Below are positions 20,826 through 29,451 of a DNA stretch of 42,539 bases, one piece after another (positions within the stretch are counted from its first letter, which is position 1; each line of letters opens with the position of its first letter). Source of the stretch: Thiogranum sp. (GTDB taxonomy: Bacteria; Pseudomonadota; Gammaproteobacteria; DSM-19610). The notes under the pieces are model-generated. The model did not search any database. It was not told the DNA's origin and saw only the letters and a program-made list of their open reading frames with translations. Location of the stretch: assembly GCA_024636585.1 (NCBI GenBank), contig JAGXGS010000044.1, positions 1-42,539 on the forward strand, given 5' to 3'. Position numbers and translations under genes: made by a program.

Positions 20826-21186
20826 CAAAAGAAAGGCGACCCGGAGGCTTGCCCGCTGCGCGGGTTCCCTGCGCTCCTCGCGGTTTTACGCGCTCGCTTA
20901 ACTCGCGGGCAAGCCCGCTCAAACAGACGCTCGCTTGATCGTAAAACCGCTGCGATGCTCGGCTGCGCCTATGGGACCGGGGCGAAGCTCCAACCGTACA
21001 GCAATGTCTGGTGGATAGCCCGATGCCCGTTGACCGCGCCGAGTATCGCAGCGGGACCGGGACTAGAGCGCGCGTCTGTCTGAGGCTTGTGCAGTATGCG
21101 CAAGCCGAGTTTAGCGCGCGCCCGGGCCGGCGAGAAACGCAGGGAACCCGCGCAGCGGGCGAGGTCGTCGGGTGCCCTTCTCTTTG

Positions 21187-21220
21187 GTTACTTTCTCTTG
21201 GGCACGCAAGAGAAAGTAAC
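21187..21220. repeat. Right-arm hairpin of the repeat element
   Basis: GTTACTTTCTCTTG (21187-21200) pairs perfectly with CAAGAGAAAGTAAC (21207-21220) across a 6-base loop, GGCACG. The stem length and loop size equal those of the left-arm hairpin. It begins 44 bases after the coding end of the E2-E3 gene in transcription direction and could slow or stop transcription, but it lacks a T-run right after the stem. Confidence 0.9.
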
Positions 21221-21263
21221 AACCCCACGTTAGTGGCAACCCAACCTTAGTGACAACAAAATC

Positions 21264-24200
21264 CTACTTCGCCTTCACCTTCGCACTACGCCGCAACCGC
21301 GACAACAATCTCCGCGCCAGATCCCCGAACAGCTCAGTCTGCGTAGGATGCGGGTGAATCGCATGACCCACCTGTTCCAGGGTCAGATTAGCGGACACCA
21401 TCATCACGGCTTCGCCGATCAGTGTGTCCGCATGATCCGCCAGCAGGTGCACGCCGACGATGCGCTGATTGCGTTTGTCGGCAACGATTTTGATCATGCC
21501 ATGCTGCTCGTTGTTGATCATGGCTTTGGCGTCGATGTTCATCGGGACTTTGACTTCCACCGCATCGATGCCTTTTGCTTTTGCCTGTTCCACCGAGAGA
21601 CCAACGAAGGCGGCTTCGGGGCGCGTGAAGATAACGCCACAGTCCTTGTCCTGGTCATACTGCATGTCTTCGCCGAGGATGGTCGCGGCCGCGACACGAC
21701 CTTGTTGCGCAGCGGTATGCGCCAGCATCAGGCCGCCGATCACATCACCGATCGCGAAGATGTGAGGGACACTGGTGCGGCAGCGTGCATCGGCCTTGAT
21801 GATGCTGTTGTCCACGGCGACGCCGGCCTTGCCGGGTTCGAGTCCGTCCAGCACCGGTCGCTTGCCAGTGCCCATGATGACGTAATCGACTTTGGCGGTA
21901 TGCGCCTTGCCGTCGACATCCTTGTACTTCACGGTCATGGCGCCGGCCTTGCCGGATATTTTCTCGATCTGCACTGACGTATGCACAGTCAGACGCGGGT
22001 CATCGTTCAGCACTGCAGTCAGGTGTTTGGCAATTTCCGGTTCGACTTCGGCAAGAATGCGATCACGCGCTTCGAGCACAGTGACCTCGGAACCGAAGTC
22101 CTGGAAGATCTGCGCCATTTCCAGACCGATGGCGCCGCCACCGATCACCACCAGCTTCTTCGGCTGCTGATCGAGCATCCAGACGGTATCGGAAGTCAGC
22201 ACACCGCCGCCTTTGGCCAGTCCCTCTCTGGCGCCGGGAATCGGCGGCACGAAGGGCGGCGCACCGGTCGCAATCACTGCACAACCGAAGCTCAGGGTTT
22301 TGCCGTCCGGTTTGGCTCCGGGTTCGGCGCGCGTATGCGGATCATCGTTATTGCCGGAGGTATCGACAAGAAGATTGTGATCGTCAATGAAACGGCCAAA
22401 GCCGTGGATATAGTTGATCTTCACGCCCTTGTCGGTTTTCAGCGCCATGTCGCCGCGCGTTTCCAGCACCTTGCGACGGGTCTTTTCGAGGCTGTTCCAG
22501 TCCAGTGTCGGAGTAGCGGATTTCACACCGAGATGTTCATCTTCCAGACGGTCGCGGATGCGATCGGCAGCGGCACGCCAGGCCTTGGACGGTATACAAC
22601 CGCGCCACAGGCATTCGCCGCCCGGCAGGGGCGCATCGTTGATAAGCGCGACCTTGATGCCGTGCGCGGCCAGATCCCGCGCGCAATCTTCGCCGCCCGG
22701 ACCACCGCCGACTACCACGACGTCATAGTCCCAGTCGCCCTCGGGTATGGCCGGGCCGCTCGGACCCATCCAGGCATCCGGTTGCTCGATCAGCTCCTGC
22801 AGCGCTTTCAGGTACATCGCCACTTCAGCGCCGTTGACCACGCGATGATCGGCGGTAATGGTAAAGGGACTGCCCAGCTCGGTATTGGCTGATATCGCCA
22901 GAATCGCGGCGATACCCGGTGTCGCAATGGCGTCGAAATGACTGACGCCGAACATACCCATGTTGGAGATCTGGAACGTTGAACCGGTGTATTCATCCGG
23001 TTTCAGACGGCGCTTGCGGGCGCGCTCCACCAGGTCTTTCCAGTCTTCGTTGAGTTCCGCGAGGTCGCGCGATTCACAGCCACGCAGCACCGGCACCACC
23101 AGTCCGCCGCCGTCGGCGGACACGGCCATGCCGACATCGACGTTAGAACGCTCGACCAGTTTGTCCTGCGGCTGATAGCACCAGTTCATTTTCGGGAACT
23201 GCTGCATGGCCAGGGCACAGGCTTTGGCGATAGTAACCGTGACCGAAGAACCCTGCGCTTTGGAGGCTTTGATCAGCGCGCCCAGTTTGATATGGGTCGT
23301 GACATGGAAAGTCGGCATCGACAGCGATGACATCATGGCATCGCTGATAGCTTTTTCCAGCTTGTTCATAGAACGACCGTCGCCCGGAACATCGACCTGC
23401 GGAAAACCTGCCGCGACCGGCGCCGGCGCGGCCCGGGCCGCCTGCACGTCGGCGGCGACGATAACGCCGCCCGGCCCGCTGCCGCGCAGCCCGTTCAGAT
23501 CGACACCACGCGAACCCGCAATGACGCGTGCGTAGGGTGTCGCACCACGTCCCTCGGGCCGCGCTGCCGGCTTGCCGCCGGCAGCAACGGGAACCGAAGC
23601 TGCTGCTGCCGGCTTCATCGCCGGTGCCGCCGCTGCGGTTTCGGCCTTGCGCGCACTGGCAACTGCCGGTGCCGCCTGCTCATCCACAGCCTGGTCCTTG
23701 CTTTCGACCAGGTAGCCCAGCGCGCCACCCACTTCCACAGTGCTGTCGACAGGCGCCAACGGACCGGACAGATAGCCATCCCGGAACACCTCGACATCCA
23801 TGATGGCCTTGTCAGTCTCGACCTGCGCAACTACGGTGCCACGCTCGATCCGGTCACCGACATTTTTATCCCAGCTGACCAGCACACCCTCGGTCATGGT
23901 GTCGGACAGTTGCGGCATGGTGATGGTGTAGGTGGCACCTTCGGGGGCGGCGCTTGCCGCGGCAGGCTCCGCAGCAGCTTCCGCAGGCTCTGCGGCTTCT
24001 TCCGGTGCGTCGGTGGCGGTTGTGGCAGCGGGTGCTTCATCGGCAGTGGCGCTGGCGGCCGGTGCCGGCGCATCGCCCTGCTGCTGGACTTCATCGGCAC
24101 TGGCAACCAGGTATCCCATCGCCTCGCCTACCGGCACGGTTGCGTCGATAGCGGCCAGCGGACCGGACAGATAGCCGTCGCGAAACACCTCGACGTCCAT

Positions 24201-24341
24201 GATGGCCTTGTCGGTTTCGACCGTGGCGACAATATCGCCCCGCTCGACCGGGTCGCCAATTTTCTTTTCCCAGCTCACCACCACGCCTTCGGTCATGGTG
24301 TCCGAAAGCTGCGGCATTTTTATTACGTAGGATTCAGCCAT
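21264..24341 (-). CDS. Fused pyruvate dehydrogenase E2 (two lipoyl domains) and E3 dihydrolipoyl dehydrogenase
   Basis: One 1025-residue chain. Lipoyl domain 1 (about 1-80) carries the lipoylated lysine K45 and lipoyl domain 2 (about 136-215) carries K178, both in VETDKAIMDVEV. Ala/Pro/Glu-rich linkers follow each. A peripheral subunit-binding domain spans about 262-300 (TPYARVIAGSRGVDLNGLRGSGPGG). The acyltransferase core (about 320-525) ends in DHRVVNG with H499 but N503 where many E2s have Asp. A complete E3 flavoprotein follows (about 537-1025): FAD motif VVVVGGGPGGEDCARDL, redox pair C577/C582 in GGECLWRGC, NAD motif VVIGGGAIGLEMAQ, and the C-terminal HPT...E pair (H998, E1003). E2 makes acetyl-CoA and E3 re-oxidises the lipoyl arm. 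It follows pdhB by 27 bases. Confidence 0.93.
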   Translation of the reverse strand: MAESYVIKMPQLSDTMTEGVVVSWEKKIGDPVERGDIVATVETDKAIMDVEVFRDGYLSGPLAAIDATVPVGEAMGYLVASADEVQQQGDAPAPAASATADEAPAATTATDAPEEAAEPAEAAAEPAAASAAPEGATYTITMPQLSDTMTEGVLVSWDKNVGDRIERGTVVAQVETDKAIMDVEVFRDGYLSGPLAPVDSTVEVGGALGYLVESKDQAVDEQAAPAVASARKAETAAAAPAMKPAAAASVPVAAGGKPAARPEGRGATPYARVIAGSRGVDLNGLRGSGPGGVIVAADVQAARAAPAPVAAGFPQVDVPGDGRSMNKLEKAISDAMMSSLSMPTFHVTTHIKLGALIKASKAQGSSVTVTIAKACALAMQQFPKMNWCYQPQDKLVERSNVDVGMAVSADGGGLVVPVLRGCESRDLAELNEDWKDLVERARKRRLKPDEYTGSTFQISNMGMFGVSHFDAIATPGIAAILAISANTELGSPFTITADHRVVNGAEVAMYLKALQELIEQPDAWMGPSGPAIPEGDWDYDVVVVGGGPGGEDCARDLAAHGIKVALINDAPLPGGECLWRGCIPSKAWRAAADRIRDRLEDEHLGVKSATPTLDWNSLEKTRRKVLETRGDMALKTDKGVKINYIHGFGRFIDDHNLLVDTSGNNDDPHTRAEPGAKPDGKTLSFGCAVIATGAPPFVPPIPGAREGLAKGGGVLTSDTVWMLDQQPKKLVVIGGGAIGLEMAQIFQDFGSEVTVLEARDRILAEVEPEIAKHLTAVLNDDPRLTVHTSVQIEKISGKAGAMTVKYKDVDGKAHTAKVDYVIMGTGKRPVLDGLEPGKAGVAVDNSIIKADARCRTSVPHIFAIGDVIGGLMLAHTAAQQGRVAAATILGEDMQYDQDKDCGVIFTRPEAAFVGLSVEQAKAKGIDAVEVKVPMNIDAKAMINNEQHGMIKIVADKRNQRIVGVHLLADHADTLIGEAVMMVSANLTLEQVGHAIHPHPTQTELFGDLARRLLSRLRRSAKVKAK

Positions 24342-24368
24342 GCATATTTCCAGTTAAAACAGTCCCGG

Positions 24369-25349
24369 TCATTTGCCGACCATTTTCCGCACCGCCGCTA
24401 CAATATCGCCGACATTGGGAATCGCGGCTTTTTCCAGCTTGTGATTGTAGGGGATAGGCACGTTGACCGCCGACACGCGTACCGGCGCGGCATCCAGTTC
24501 GAAGAAGCATTCTTCATTGATAATCGCCATGACTTCAGCGCCTACACCAACCGCCGCTTCGGCTTCCTCGACGATCACTGCGCGATGCGTCTTGCGCACC
24601 GAAGCGACGATACCCGCGCGGTCCAGCGGACTGAGCGTGTAGAGGTCGATGATTTCCGCCTCGATACCAAAGTCCTTCGCCAGCGTGGCGGCCGCCTGCA
24701 GGCACCAGTGCACGGAGATGTTATACCCGAACAGGGTCACATCACGACCTTCGCGCGCCACTTCCGAACCTTCCAGCGGCATGAAGTATTCATCGTCCGG
24801 CACTTCGCCTTTCATGTTGTACATCAGCTCATGCTCATTGATGTACACCGGATCATCGCAGCGCACGGCGGACTTCAGCAGTCCGTATGCCTGACGCGGA
24901 TTGCTCGGCGTCACGACGCGCAGACCGGCAATGCCCATGAAGACTTTTTCCATGCGTGCGGAATGCTGTGCGCCGAGCTGATGCGCAGTACCGCCGGCGG
25001 AACGTATGACAACCGGGGCGGTAAGCTGGCCGCCGGACATGTAACGCACCTTGGCCGCAGAGTTGAATATCTGGTCCATCGCCAGCCAGGCAAAGTTGAC
25101 CGACATGATTTCGATGACCGGGCGCACGCCAAGAAAGGATGCGCCAATGCCCAGGCCGGTGTAACCATTTTCCGAGATCGGCGTATCGACGACGCGCTCC
25201 GCTCCGTACTTGGCATACAGGCCCTGGGTGGCCTTGTAGGTACCCCCGGCGACTCCGATATCTTCACCCATGCAGATTACCATCGGGTCATGGGCCATTT
25301 CTTCATCATGGGCGCGACGGATCGCTTCCCAGTACATTAATTCAGCCAT
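24369..25349 (-). CDS. pdhB: Pyruvate dehydrogenase E1 beta subunit
   Basis: A 326-residue E1-beta: MYWEAIRRAHDEEMAHDPMVICMGEDIG, then PISENGYTGLGIGASFLGVRPV, and RSAGGTAHQLGAQHS, which lines the active site, and the C-terminal transketolase-like domain with DLYTLSPLD and VIVEEAEAAVGVGAEV. With E1-alpha it forms the thiamine-diphosphate-dependent decarboxylase of the complex. Its ATG shares a base with the pdhA stop (TGATG), so the two subunits are translationally coupled in equal amounts. Confidence 0.93.
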   Translation of the reverse strand: MAELMYWEAIRRAHDEEMAHDPMVICMGEDIGVAGGTYKATQGLYAKYGAERVVDTPISENGYTGLGIGASFLGVRPVIEIMSVNFAWLAMDQIFNSAAKVRYMSGGQLTAPVVIRSAGGTAHQLGAQHSARMEKVFMGIAGLRVVTPSNPRQAYGLLKSAVRCDDPVYINEHELMYNMKGEVPDDEYFMPLEGSEVAREGRDVTLFGYNISVHWCLQAAATLAKDFGIEAEIIDLYTLSPLDRAGIVASVRKTHRAVIVEEAEAAVGVGAEVMAIINEECFFELDAAPVRVSAVNVPIPYNHKLEKAAIPNVGDIVAAVRKMVGK

Positions 25350-26341
25350 CAGCGGCCACCTCCATACACCCAGGGATCGTTTTCAGCGAAGGTGTATTTT
25401 TTCAGCTCATCCACGCGCGGTTCCGGTGATGCCTCGGCAAAGGCAATGATCTCGTTTTCGATTTCATCGAGTATCTCGGTGTCGAGCGCCTTGTAACCCT
25501 GCTTGGTGAGTTCGCCGGCCTTGATCAGGCGATCGCGCAGCATGATGATCGGATCGCGCCCCGACCATTCGCGTTCTTCGTCCTTGGAACGGTAGGCATT
25601 GGAGTCGGACATGGAGTGACCACGATAACGATAGGTCATGAGCTCCAGGAAATAGGGTCCCTTGCCCGAGCGTACATGATCCACGGCTTTTTTCGCCGCC
25701 TTGATGACCTTCTCCACGTCCTGACCGTCTTCCTGGGCCGACGGAATGTCATAGCCGGCTACCCGCTTGTACTGGTCGACTACCGCAGTCGATCGATCGA
25801 TGCGGGTACCGATGCCATACAGGTTGTTTTCGCATACATACAGCACCGGCAGATTCCATACCTTCGCCATGTTCAGCGACTCGTGGAAGGTGCCCTGATT
25901 GTTCGCGGCATCGCCAAGGAAGCAGATGGCGATCTCGTCGCCGCCCTGCATCTTGATGGCCTTGGCCATACCGGCCGCCAGCGGGAAAGGTCCACCGACC
26001 AGCGCGTAACCGCCCATGAAGCGGTGTTCGACATCGAAGATGTGCATGGAACCGCCGCGACCTTTTGAAGAGCCGGTTTCCTTGCCATACAGTTCGGCCA
26101 TGACTTTCTTGGGATCGGCTCCGCACTTGATCGCGTGAATGTGATCGCGATACCCGGTGATGACCCAGTCCTGGCCAGGCCTGGCTGCTTCCAGCACGCC
26201 GTGTGCACAGGCTTCTTCGCCTGAGTACAGGTGCAGAAAGCCCCCGATTTTTCTTTCTACGTACGCTTCATAGCAGCGCTCCTCAAAGCGCCGCGCAAAT
26301 AGCATTTCGCGCAGCAGCCGTTTTTTGTCGGCGACGTTCAT
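25349..26341 (-). CDS. pdhA: Pyruvate dehydrogenase E1 alpha subunit
   Basis: A 330-residue E1-alpha. Visible blocks are MLFARRFEERCYEAYVERKIGG, the GKETGSSKGRGGSMH segment, the thiamine-diphosphate region GDAANNQGTFHESLNMA ending CENN (with Ala where GDG is usual), and the phosphorylation-loop equivalent YRYRGHSMSDSNAYR. The last favours pyruvate as substrate over branched-chain 2-oxo acids. The start is ATG 26341, four bases after AAGGAG; the frame is open 52 codons further upstream but that stretch is unlike the family. This heterotetrameric E1 differs from the single-chain AceE of E. coli. Confidence 0.92.
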   Translation of the reverse strand: MNVADKKRLLREMLFARRFEERCYEAYVERKIGGFLHLYSGEEACAHGVLEAARPGQDWVITGYRDHIHAIKCGADPKKVMAELYGKETGSSKGRGGSMHIFDVEHRFMGGYALVGGPFPLAAGMAKAIKMQGGDEIAICFLGDAANNQGTFHESLNMAKVWNLPVLYVCENNLYGIGTRIDRSTAVVDQYKRVAGYDIPSAQEDGQDVEKVIKAAKKAVDHVRSGKGPYFLELMTYRYRGHSMSDSNAYRSKDEEREWSGRDPIIMLRDRLIKAGELTKQGYKALDTEILDEIENEIIAFAEASPEPRVDELKKYTFAENDPWVYGGGR

Positions 26342-26345
26342 GAGG

Positions 26346-26351
26346 CTCCTT
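26346..26351 (-). promoter_or_regulatory. Ribosome binding site that fixes the pdhA start
   Basis: AAGGAG on the minus strand, four bases before ATG 26341. It supports this codon over ATGs further upstream in the same open frame. Confidence 0.7.
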
Positions 26352-26404
26352 GCAGTCCCAGAGGCCCGGAGAGCCCCGTAAATGAGTTGAATCTGTTGAA
26401 AATC

Positions 26405-26420
26405 TGCTGAATGATCAGCA
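26405..26420. promoter_or_regulatory. Inverted repeat upstream of pdhA, possible operator
   Basis: TGCTGA-ATGA-TCAGCA, two perfect 6-base arms, 64 bases upstream of the pdhA ATG in the 266-base divergent gap shared with pyrC. It does not resemble the E. coli PdhR site. A regulatory role is inferred only from symmetry and position. Confidence 0.3.
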
Positions 26421-26516
26421 TGCTCTGGCAGCGTCAGCGATACCATGCCGATGCTGGCGGGCGCAGCACACATCCTGCACGCGCGATATCCCGTCAAAAG
26501 AGAGCGCGATATGATC

Positions 26517-26532
26517 TGTGTTTTACATCACA
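26517..26532. promoter_or_regulatory. CRP/Vfr-like binding site between pdhA and pyrC
   Basis: TGTGTTTTACATCACA matches the CRP-family consensus TGTGA-N6-TCACA at nine of ten half-site positions. It lies about 76 bases before the pyrC ATG and 176 bases before the pdhA ATG on the other strand. Regulation of the pyruvate dehydrogenase genes by a CRP-type protein would make metabolic sense, but this rests on a single match. Confidence 0.4.
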
Positions 26533-26607
26533 AGGTCAAGGCAAATTACTCAGACGCGTGCACCTAAGGCATCGAAAATCAACGGAAAACCACAGGAAAC
26601 TAGTGAC

Positions 26608-27639
26608 ATGCAGCTAACTATCCGGCGTCCCGACGACTGGCATTTGCATGTGCGGGACGGCGCCTCGCTGGGTTCCGTGCTGCCACACAGCGCGCGCCGT
26701 TTCGGACGCGCCATTATCATGCCCAATCTCAAGCCACCGGTCACCGGCACCAGCGAGGCTCTGGCCTATCGCGAACGCATTCTCGCGGCACTGCCGGCTG
26801 ACAGCGGTTTCGAACCGCTCATGACCCTGTACCTCACCGACAACACCAGCGCCGCTGACATCGAGCGCGCCAAACACAGCGGTCTGATACACGCGGTGAA
26901 ATATTATCCGGCCGGTGCGACCACCAATTCCGATTCCGGCGTTACTGCGATCGAGAAGACCTGGCCGGCGCTGGAAGCGCTTCAGGCGACCGGCATGCCA
27001 TTGCTGCTGCACGGCGAAGTGACAGACACTGATGTCGATATATTCGATCGTGAAGCCGTATTTATCGAACGCATTCTGGCACCGCTGCTGGAGCGTTTTC
27101 CGACCCTGAAAGTCGTACTCGAACATATCACCACCCGCCAGGGTGCTGCATTCGTACTGAACGGCCCCGACACCCTCGCCGGCACCCTCACCGCCCATCA
27201 CCTGTTGATGAACCGTAATGCAATGTTCGCCGGCGGCATGCGACCGCATCATTACTGCCTTCCGATCCTCAAGCGCGAGCAACACCGCGAGGCGTTGCTG
27301 GAAGCCGCCGTCAGCGGCCATCCACGCCTGTTTCTTGGCACCGACAGTGCGCCGCACCCGCGTGGCGCCAAGGAAAGCGCCTGCGGCTGCGCCGGTCTGT
27401 ATACCGCGCACGCAGCCATCGAGCTTTATGCCGAGGCTTTCGAACAGGCCAGTTCGCTGGACCGGCTGGAAGCCTTTGCCAGCTTTCACGGTGCGGACTT
27501 CTACGCATTACCGCGTAACGAAGACTTTATTACCCTGCAAAAATCCAGTTGGGAGGTTCCGGCCAGTTACCCGTTGGGTGATACCAGCCTGGTGCCGATG
27601 CGCGCCGGCGAAACGGTCAGCTGGAAACTACTGGACTGA
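26608..27639 (+). CDS. pyrC: Dihydroorotase
   Basis: The 343-residue zinc enzyme cyclises carbamoyl-aspartate to dihydroorotate in pyrimidine synthesis. Metal and catalytic blocks are HLHVRDG near the N-terminus, the carboxylated lysine in [27 protein letters not shown] and [13 protein letters not shown]. The length and motifs are those of the class II (E. coli PyrC) type. The start is ATG 26608 with AGGAAA about nine bases upstream; the frame is open further upstream but the extension is not family-like. Confidence 0.96.
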   Translation: MQLTIRRPDDWHLHVRDGASLGSVLPHSARRFGRAIIMPNLKPPVTGTSEALAYRERILAALPADSGFEPLMTLYLTDNTSAADIERAKHSGLIHAVKYYPAGATTNSDSGVTAIEKTWPALEALQATGMPLLLHGEVTDTDVDIFDREAVFIERILAPLLERFPTLKVVLEHITTRQGAAFVLNGPDTLAGTLTAHHLLMNRNAMFAGGMRPHHYCLPILKREQHREALLEAAVSGHPRLFLGTDSAPHPRGAKESACGCAGLYTAHAAIELYAEAFEQASSLDRLEAFASFHGADFYALPRNEDFITLQKSSWEVPASYPLGDTSLVPMRAGETVSWKLLD

Positions 27640-27695
27640 ATTCATCCCCAGCCTGCATGCTCACTTTCGCAGCGCGCATGCTGTAAGCTGTAAAG

Positions 27696-28319
27696 ATGTC
27701 AGAAGAAAATCAAATCAGCAAACTTGCCGACCGGTTCCGTGGCTTTTTGCCCGTGGTGGTCGACGTGGAAACCGGCGGATTCAACTGCAAGCGCGACGCC
27801 CTGCTGGAAATCGCAGCAGTGCTGCTCGACTATGATGAAAGCGGAAAACTGCAGCCGGTGGAGACCTTCGCCTGTCATGTCGAACCCTTTCCGGGTGCGA
27901 ACCTGGACGAAAAATCACTCGAGTTTACCGGCATCGACCCTTACCACCCGTTCCGCTTTGCCAAAGCCGAAGCCGAGGCGCTGCGGCTCATATTTCAACC
28001 GATACGCAAAGCGGTCAAGGAAAGCGCCTGCACGCGCGCCATCCTGGTCGGCCATAACCCGACTTTCGACCTGACTTTTGTCAACGCCGCGGCCGAGCGC
28101 TGTAAAATAAAGCGCAACCCCTTCCATCCTTTCAGCAGTTTCGACACCGCCACGCTGGCAGGTCTGGCCTACGGTCAGACAGTTCTGGCGCGCGCTGCGA
28201 TGGTTGCCGGCATGGAATGGGACCAGAGCCAGGCGCATTCGGCGAAGTACGATGCCGAGCGCACTGCGGAGCTGTTCTGCCTGATCGTGAATCGTTGGGA
28301 TACGCTCAGCAGCGCCTGA
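27696..28319 (+). CDS. rnt: Ribonuclease T
   Basis: A 207-residue DEDDh 3'-5' exoribonuclease that trims the CCA end of tRNA and matures 5S and 23S rRNA 3' ends. The acidic motifs are VVDVETGGF (Exo I), [10 protein letters not shown] (Exo II) and [15 protein letters not shown] (Exo III, with the catalytic His). RNase T is largely restricted to gammaproteobacteria, which supports the taxonomic reading. It follows pyrC by 56 bases on the same strand, as in several Pseudomonas-like genomes. Confidence 0.95.
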   Translation: MSEENQISKLADRFRGFLPVVVDVETGGFNCKRDALLEIAAVLLDYDESGKLQPVETFACHVEPFPGANLDEKSLEFTGIDPYHPFRFAKAEAEALRLIFQPIRKAVKESACTRAILVGHNPTFDLTFVNAAAERCKIKRNPFHPFSSFDTATLAGLAYGQTVLARAAMVAGMEWDQSQAHSAKYDAERTAELFCLIVNRWDTLSSA

Positions 28320-28422
28320 TTTCACACGCTGTGCAACAGCAGCGCGGGTGTTCATTTAACGCCTGGCGCATTATGATCAGCGAAGTCAACTGACAGTAAT
28401 TTCCACGGGGAAGGATCAGATT

Positions 28423-28977
28423 ATGGCAACGCTTCCGGAGAAGGATCAGCAAATCATCGACGCCCATAGCGGGCTGATTCATCGTGTCGTGATCGGCTGC
28501 CGGAATCGCGAACTGGTTCCGGACCTCGAGGAGATCCTGAAACAGGCGGAGCAGAATGACTGGCACCGGTTAGTCGCCGCTATCCGCAAAATCCTCGCCG
28601 GTTCGCGCGATCCTGCCCTGCTCAAGGCACTTGATGAAGAAGATGCGGTGATTGTCGACTCCATCCTGCGGGGTCTGCAAAATCCCGCCACCCTGCCCGA
28701 TCCGAACAAGGAAATCAGTGGCAGCATGGCCGCACCCGGAATCGCGGCCATGGTCAATGGCGCGCGCAGGGGTAATCTCGAGACCTTGCAGCTGCTCGGC
28801 ACTATGGCGCAGCAGATGCTACGCGCAGGCGGCGACATGGCGCGCATTGCCGGCATCCTGCGGCCATTGGTAGAAGGCGAACGTGACGCCGACAAGTTAG
28901 CCGAGGGAATGAGTACCGAGGGGCAGACACTGGTGCTGGCGATCCTCGAGGAGCTCGCCAAACTGGATTCGCACTAG
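28423..28977 (+). CDS. Conserved-looking hypothetical protein, helical and acidic
   Basis: A 184-residue protein of unknown family. It starts MATLPEKDQQIIDAHSGLIH, is predicted by eye to be almost all helical, has no signal peptide or membrane segment, and contains GSRDPALLKALDEEDAVIVDSILRGLQNP and RRGNLETLQLLGTMAQQMLRAGGDMARI, repeat-like helical pairs. Codon use resembles its neighbours, and GGGAAGGA lies just before the ATG, so it is very likely real. It is downstream of rnt and converges on the 28984-29361 gene with a 6-base gap. No function is proposed. Confidence 0.7.
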   Translation: MATLPEKDQQIIDAHSGLIHRVVIGCRNRELVPDLEEILKQAEQNDWHRLVAAIRKILAGSRDPALLKALDEEDAVIVDSILRGLQNPATLPDPNKEISGSMAAPGIAAMVNGARRGNLETLQLLGTMAQQMLRAGGDMARIAGILRPLVEGERDADKLAEGMSTEGQTLVLAILEELAKLDSH

Positions 28978-28983
28978 CGGGTC

Positions 28984-29361
28984 TCACTCCGGACCAGGCA
29001 GCGCCGCCGCGTCTAGAACCGCGGCTTCTTCAAAATCCGCACCATTCGAGTCGCCGCGACACACCGCAATCAGGACGCGGGTACGATTGCTCGTCTGCTC
29101 CCCGCGCTGGACCGCCAGTTGTTCGAAATAGCTGCGTATCGCCTCAGACAGAAAAGCGCGCATTCGGATGCTATAGGTGCAATGGCCTTCGGCCTGCAGC
29201 ACCTGTTCAAAATGATGCGCCAGTCCGAACAATGCATCGCGTGCAGCAATGCTGCATTCATCCGCGCCGCTCGGATAGTGCTCCGCTACGAACCAGTTGA
29301 GTGCGTCGATCATAATGCCGGCAAGTTCCTGCCGACACTCGACGGTAATCTGCTTTGCCAT
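28984..29361 (-). CDS. Hypothetical protein
   Basis: A 125-residue cytoplasmic protein, MAKQITVECRQELAGIMIDALNWFVAEH onward, with a conserved-looking block ECSIAARDALFGLAHHFEQVLQAEG and a poorly structured C-terminus. I do not recognise the family. The start is set at ATG 29361 because AGGA lies seven bases upstream; a GTG six codons earlier (29379) is possible. It follows the grxD terminator, so it probably has its own promoter in the roughly 60 bases between. Confidence 0.6.
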   Translation of the reverse strand: MAKQITVECRQELAGIMIDALNWFVAEHYPSGADECSIAARDALFGLAHHFEQVLQAEGHCTYSIRMRAFLSEAIRSYFEQLAVQRGEQTSNRTRVLIAVCRGDSNGADFEEAAVLDAAALPGPE

Positions 29362-29400
29362 GGAAACATCCTGCCGCACCCGCGGACACCCGGCAAGGCA

Positions 29401-29433
29401 AAAACAAGGCAGAGCCGGGCTCTGCCTTGTTTT
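29401..29433 (-). terminator. Rho-independent terminator of grxD
   Basis: AAAACAAGGCAGAG (29401-29414) pairs perfectly with CTCTGCCTTGTTTT (29420-29433), with one more C-G pair inside a three-base loop. On the minus strand the stem ends in a run of T, the classic form. It lies 19 bases after the grxD coding end. The A-run on the other side gives it some two-way potential. Confidence 0.9.
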
Positions 29434-29451
29434 ACCTGTGAGGCAGTCGCT

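Larger units (their letters stand above)
20775..21237. repeat. 463-bp intergenic element of nested inverted repeats
   Basis: The two ends are inverted copies of each other: 25 identical bases at the tips (20775-20799 against 21213-21237), and similarity continuing about 95 bases inward through a shared CCCGCTGCGCGGGTTCCCTG segment. Each arm contains its own perfect hairpin. Further inside are another inverted pair (20947-20963 against 21038-21054, 17 bases with one mismatch) and a third (20880-20890 against 20940-20950). Frames across it read ESNQREGHP and KSNQKKGDP, strings I associate with spurious ORFs in many gammaproteobacterial genomes. It is most likely a non-coding repeat family (REP/MITE-like). 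It sits between the 3' end of the E2-E3 gene and the argG start. Confidence 0.85.

Noticed and set aside
20779-21228. Open frames of up to 250 codons across the 463-bp repeat element, on both strands
   Set aside because: The frames are made by inverted-repeat sequence and read strings known from spurious ORFs; the hairpins explain the sequence better than coding does.
23910-25340. A 476-codon plus-strand frame opposite the E2 start and pdhB
   Set aside because: It crosses two well-identified minus-strand genes, is rich in His/Arg and matches no family.
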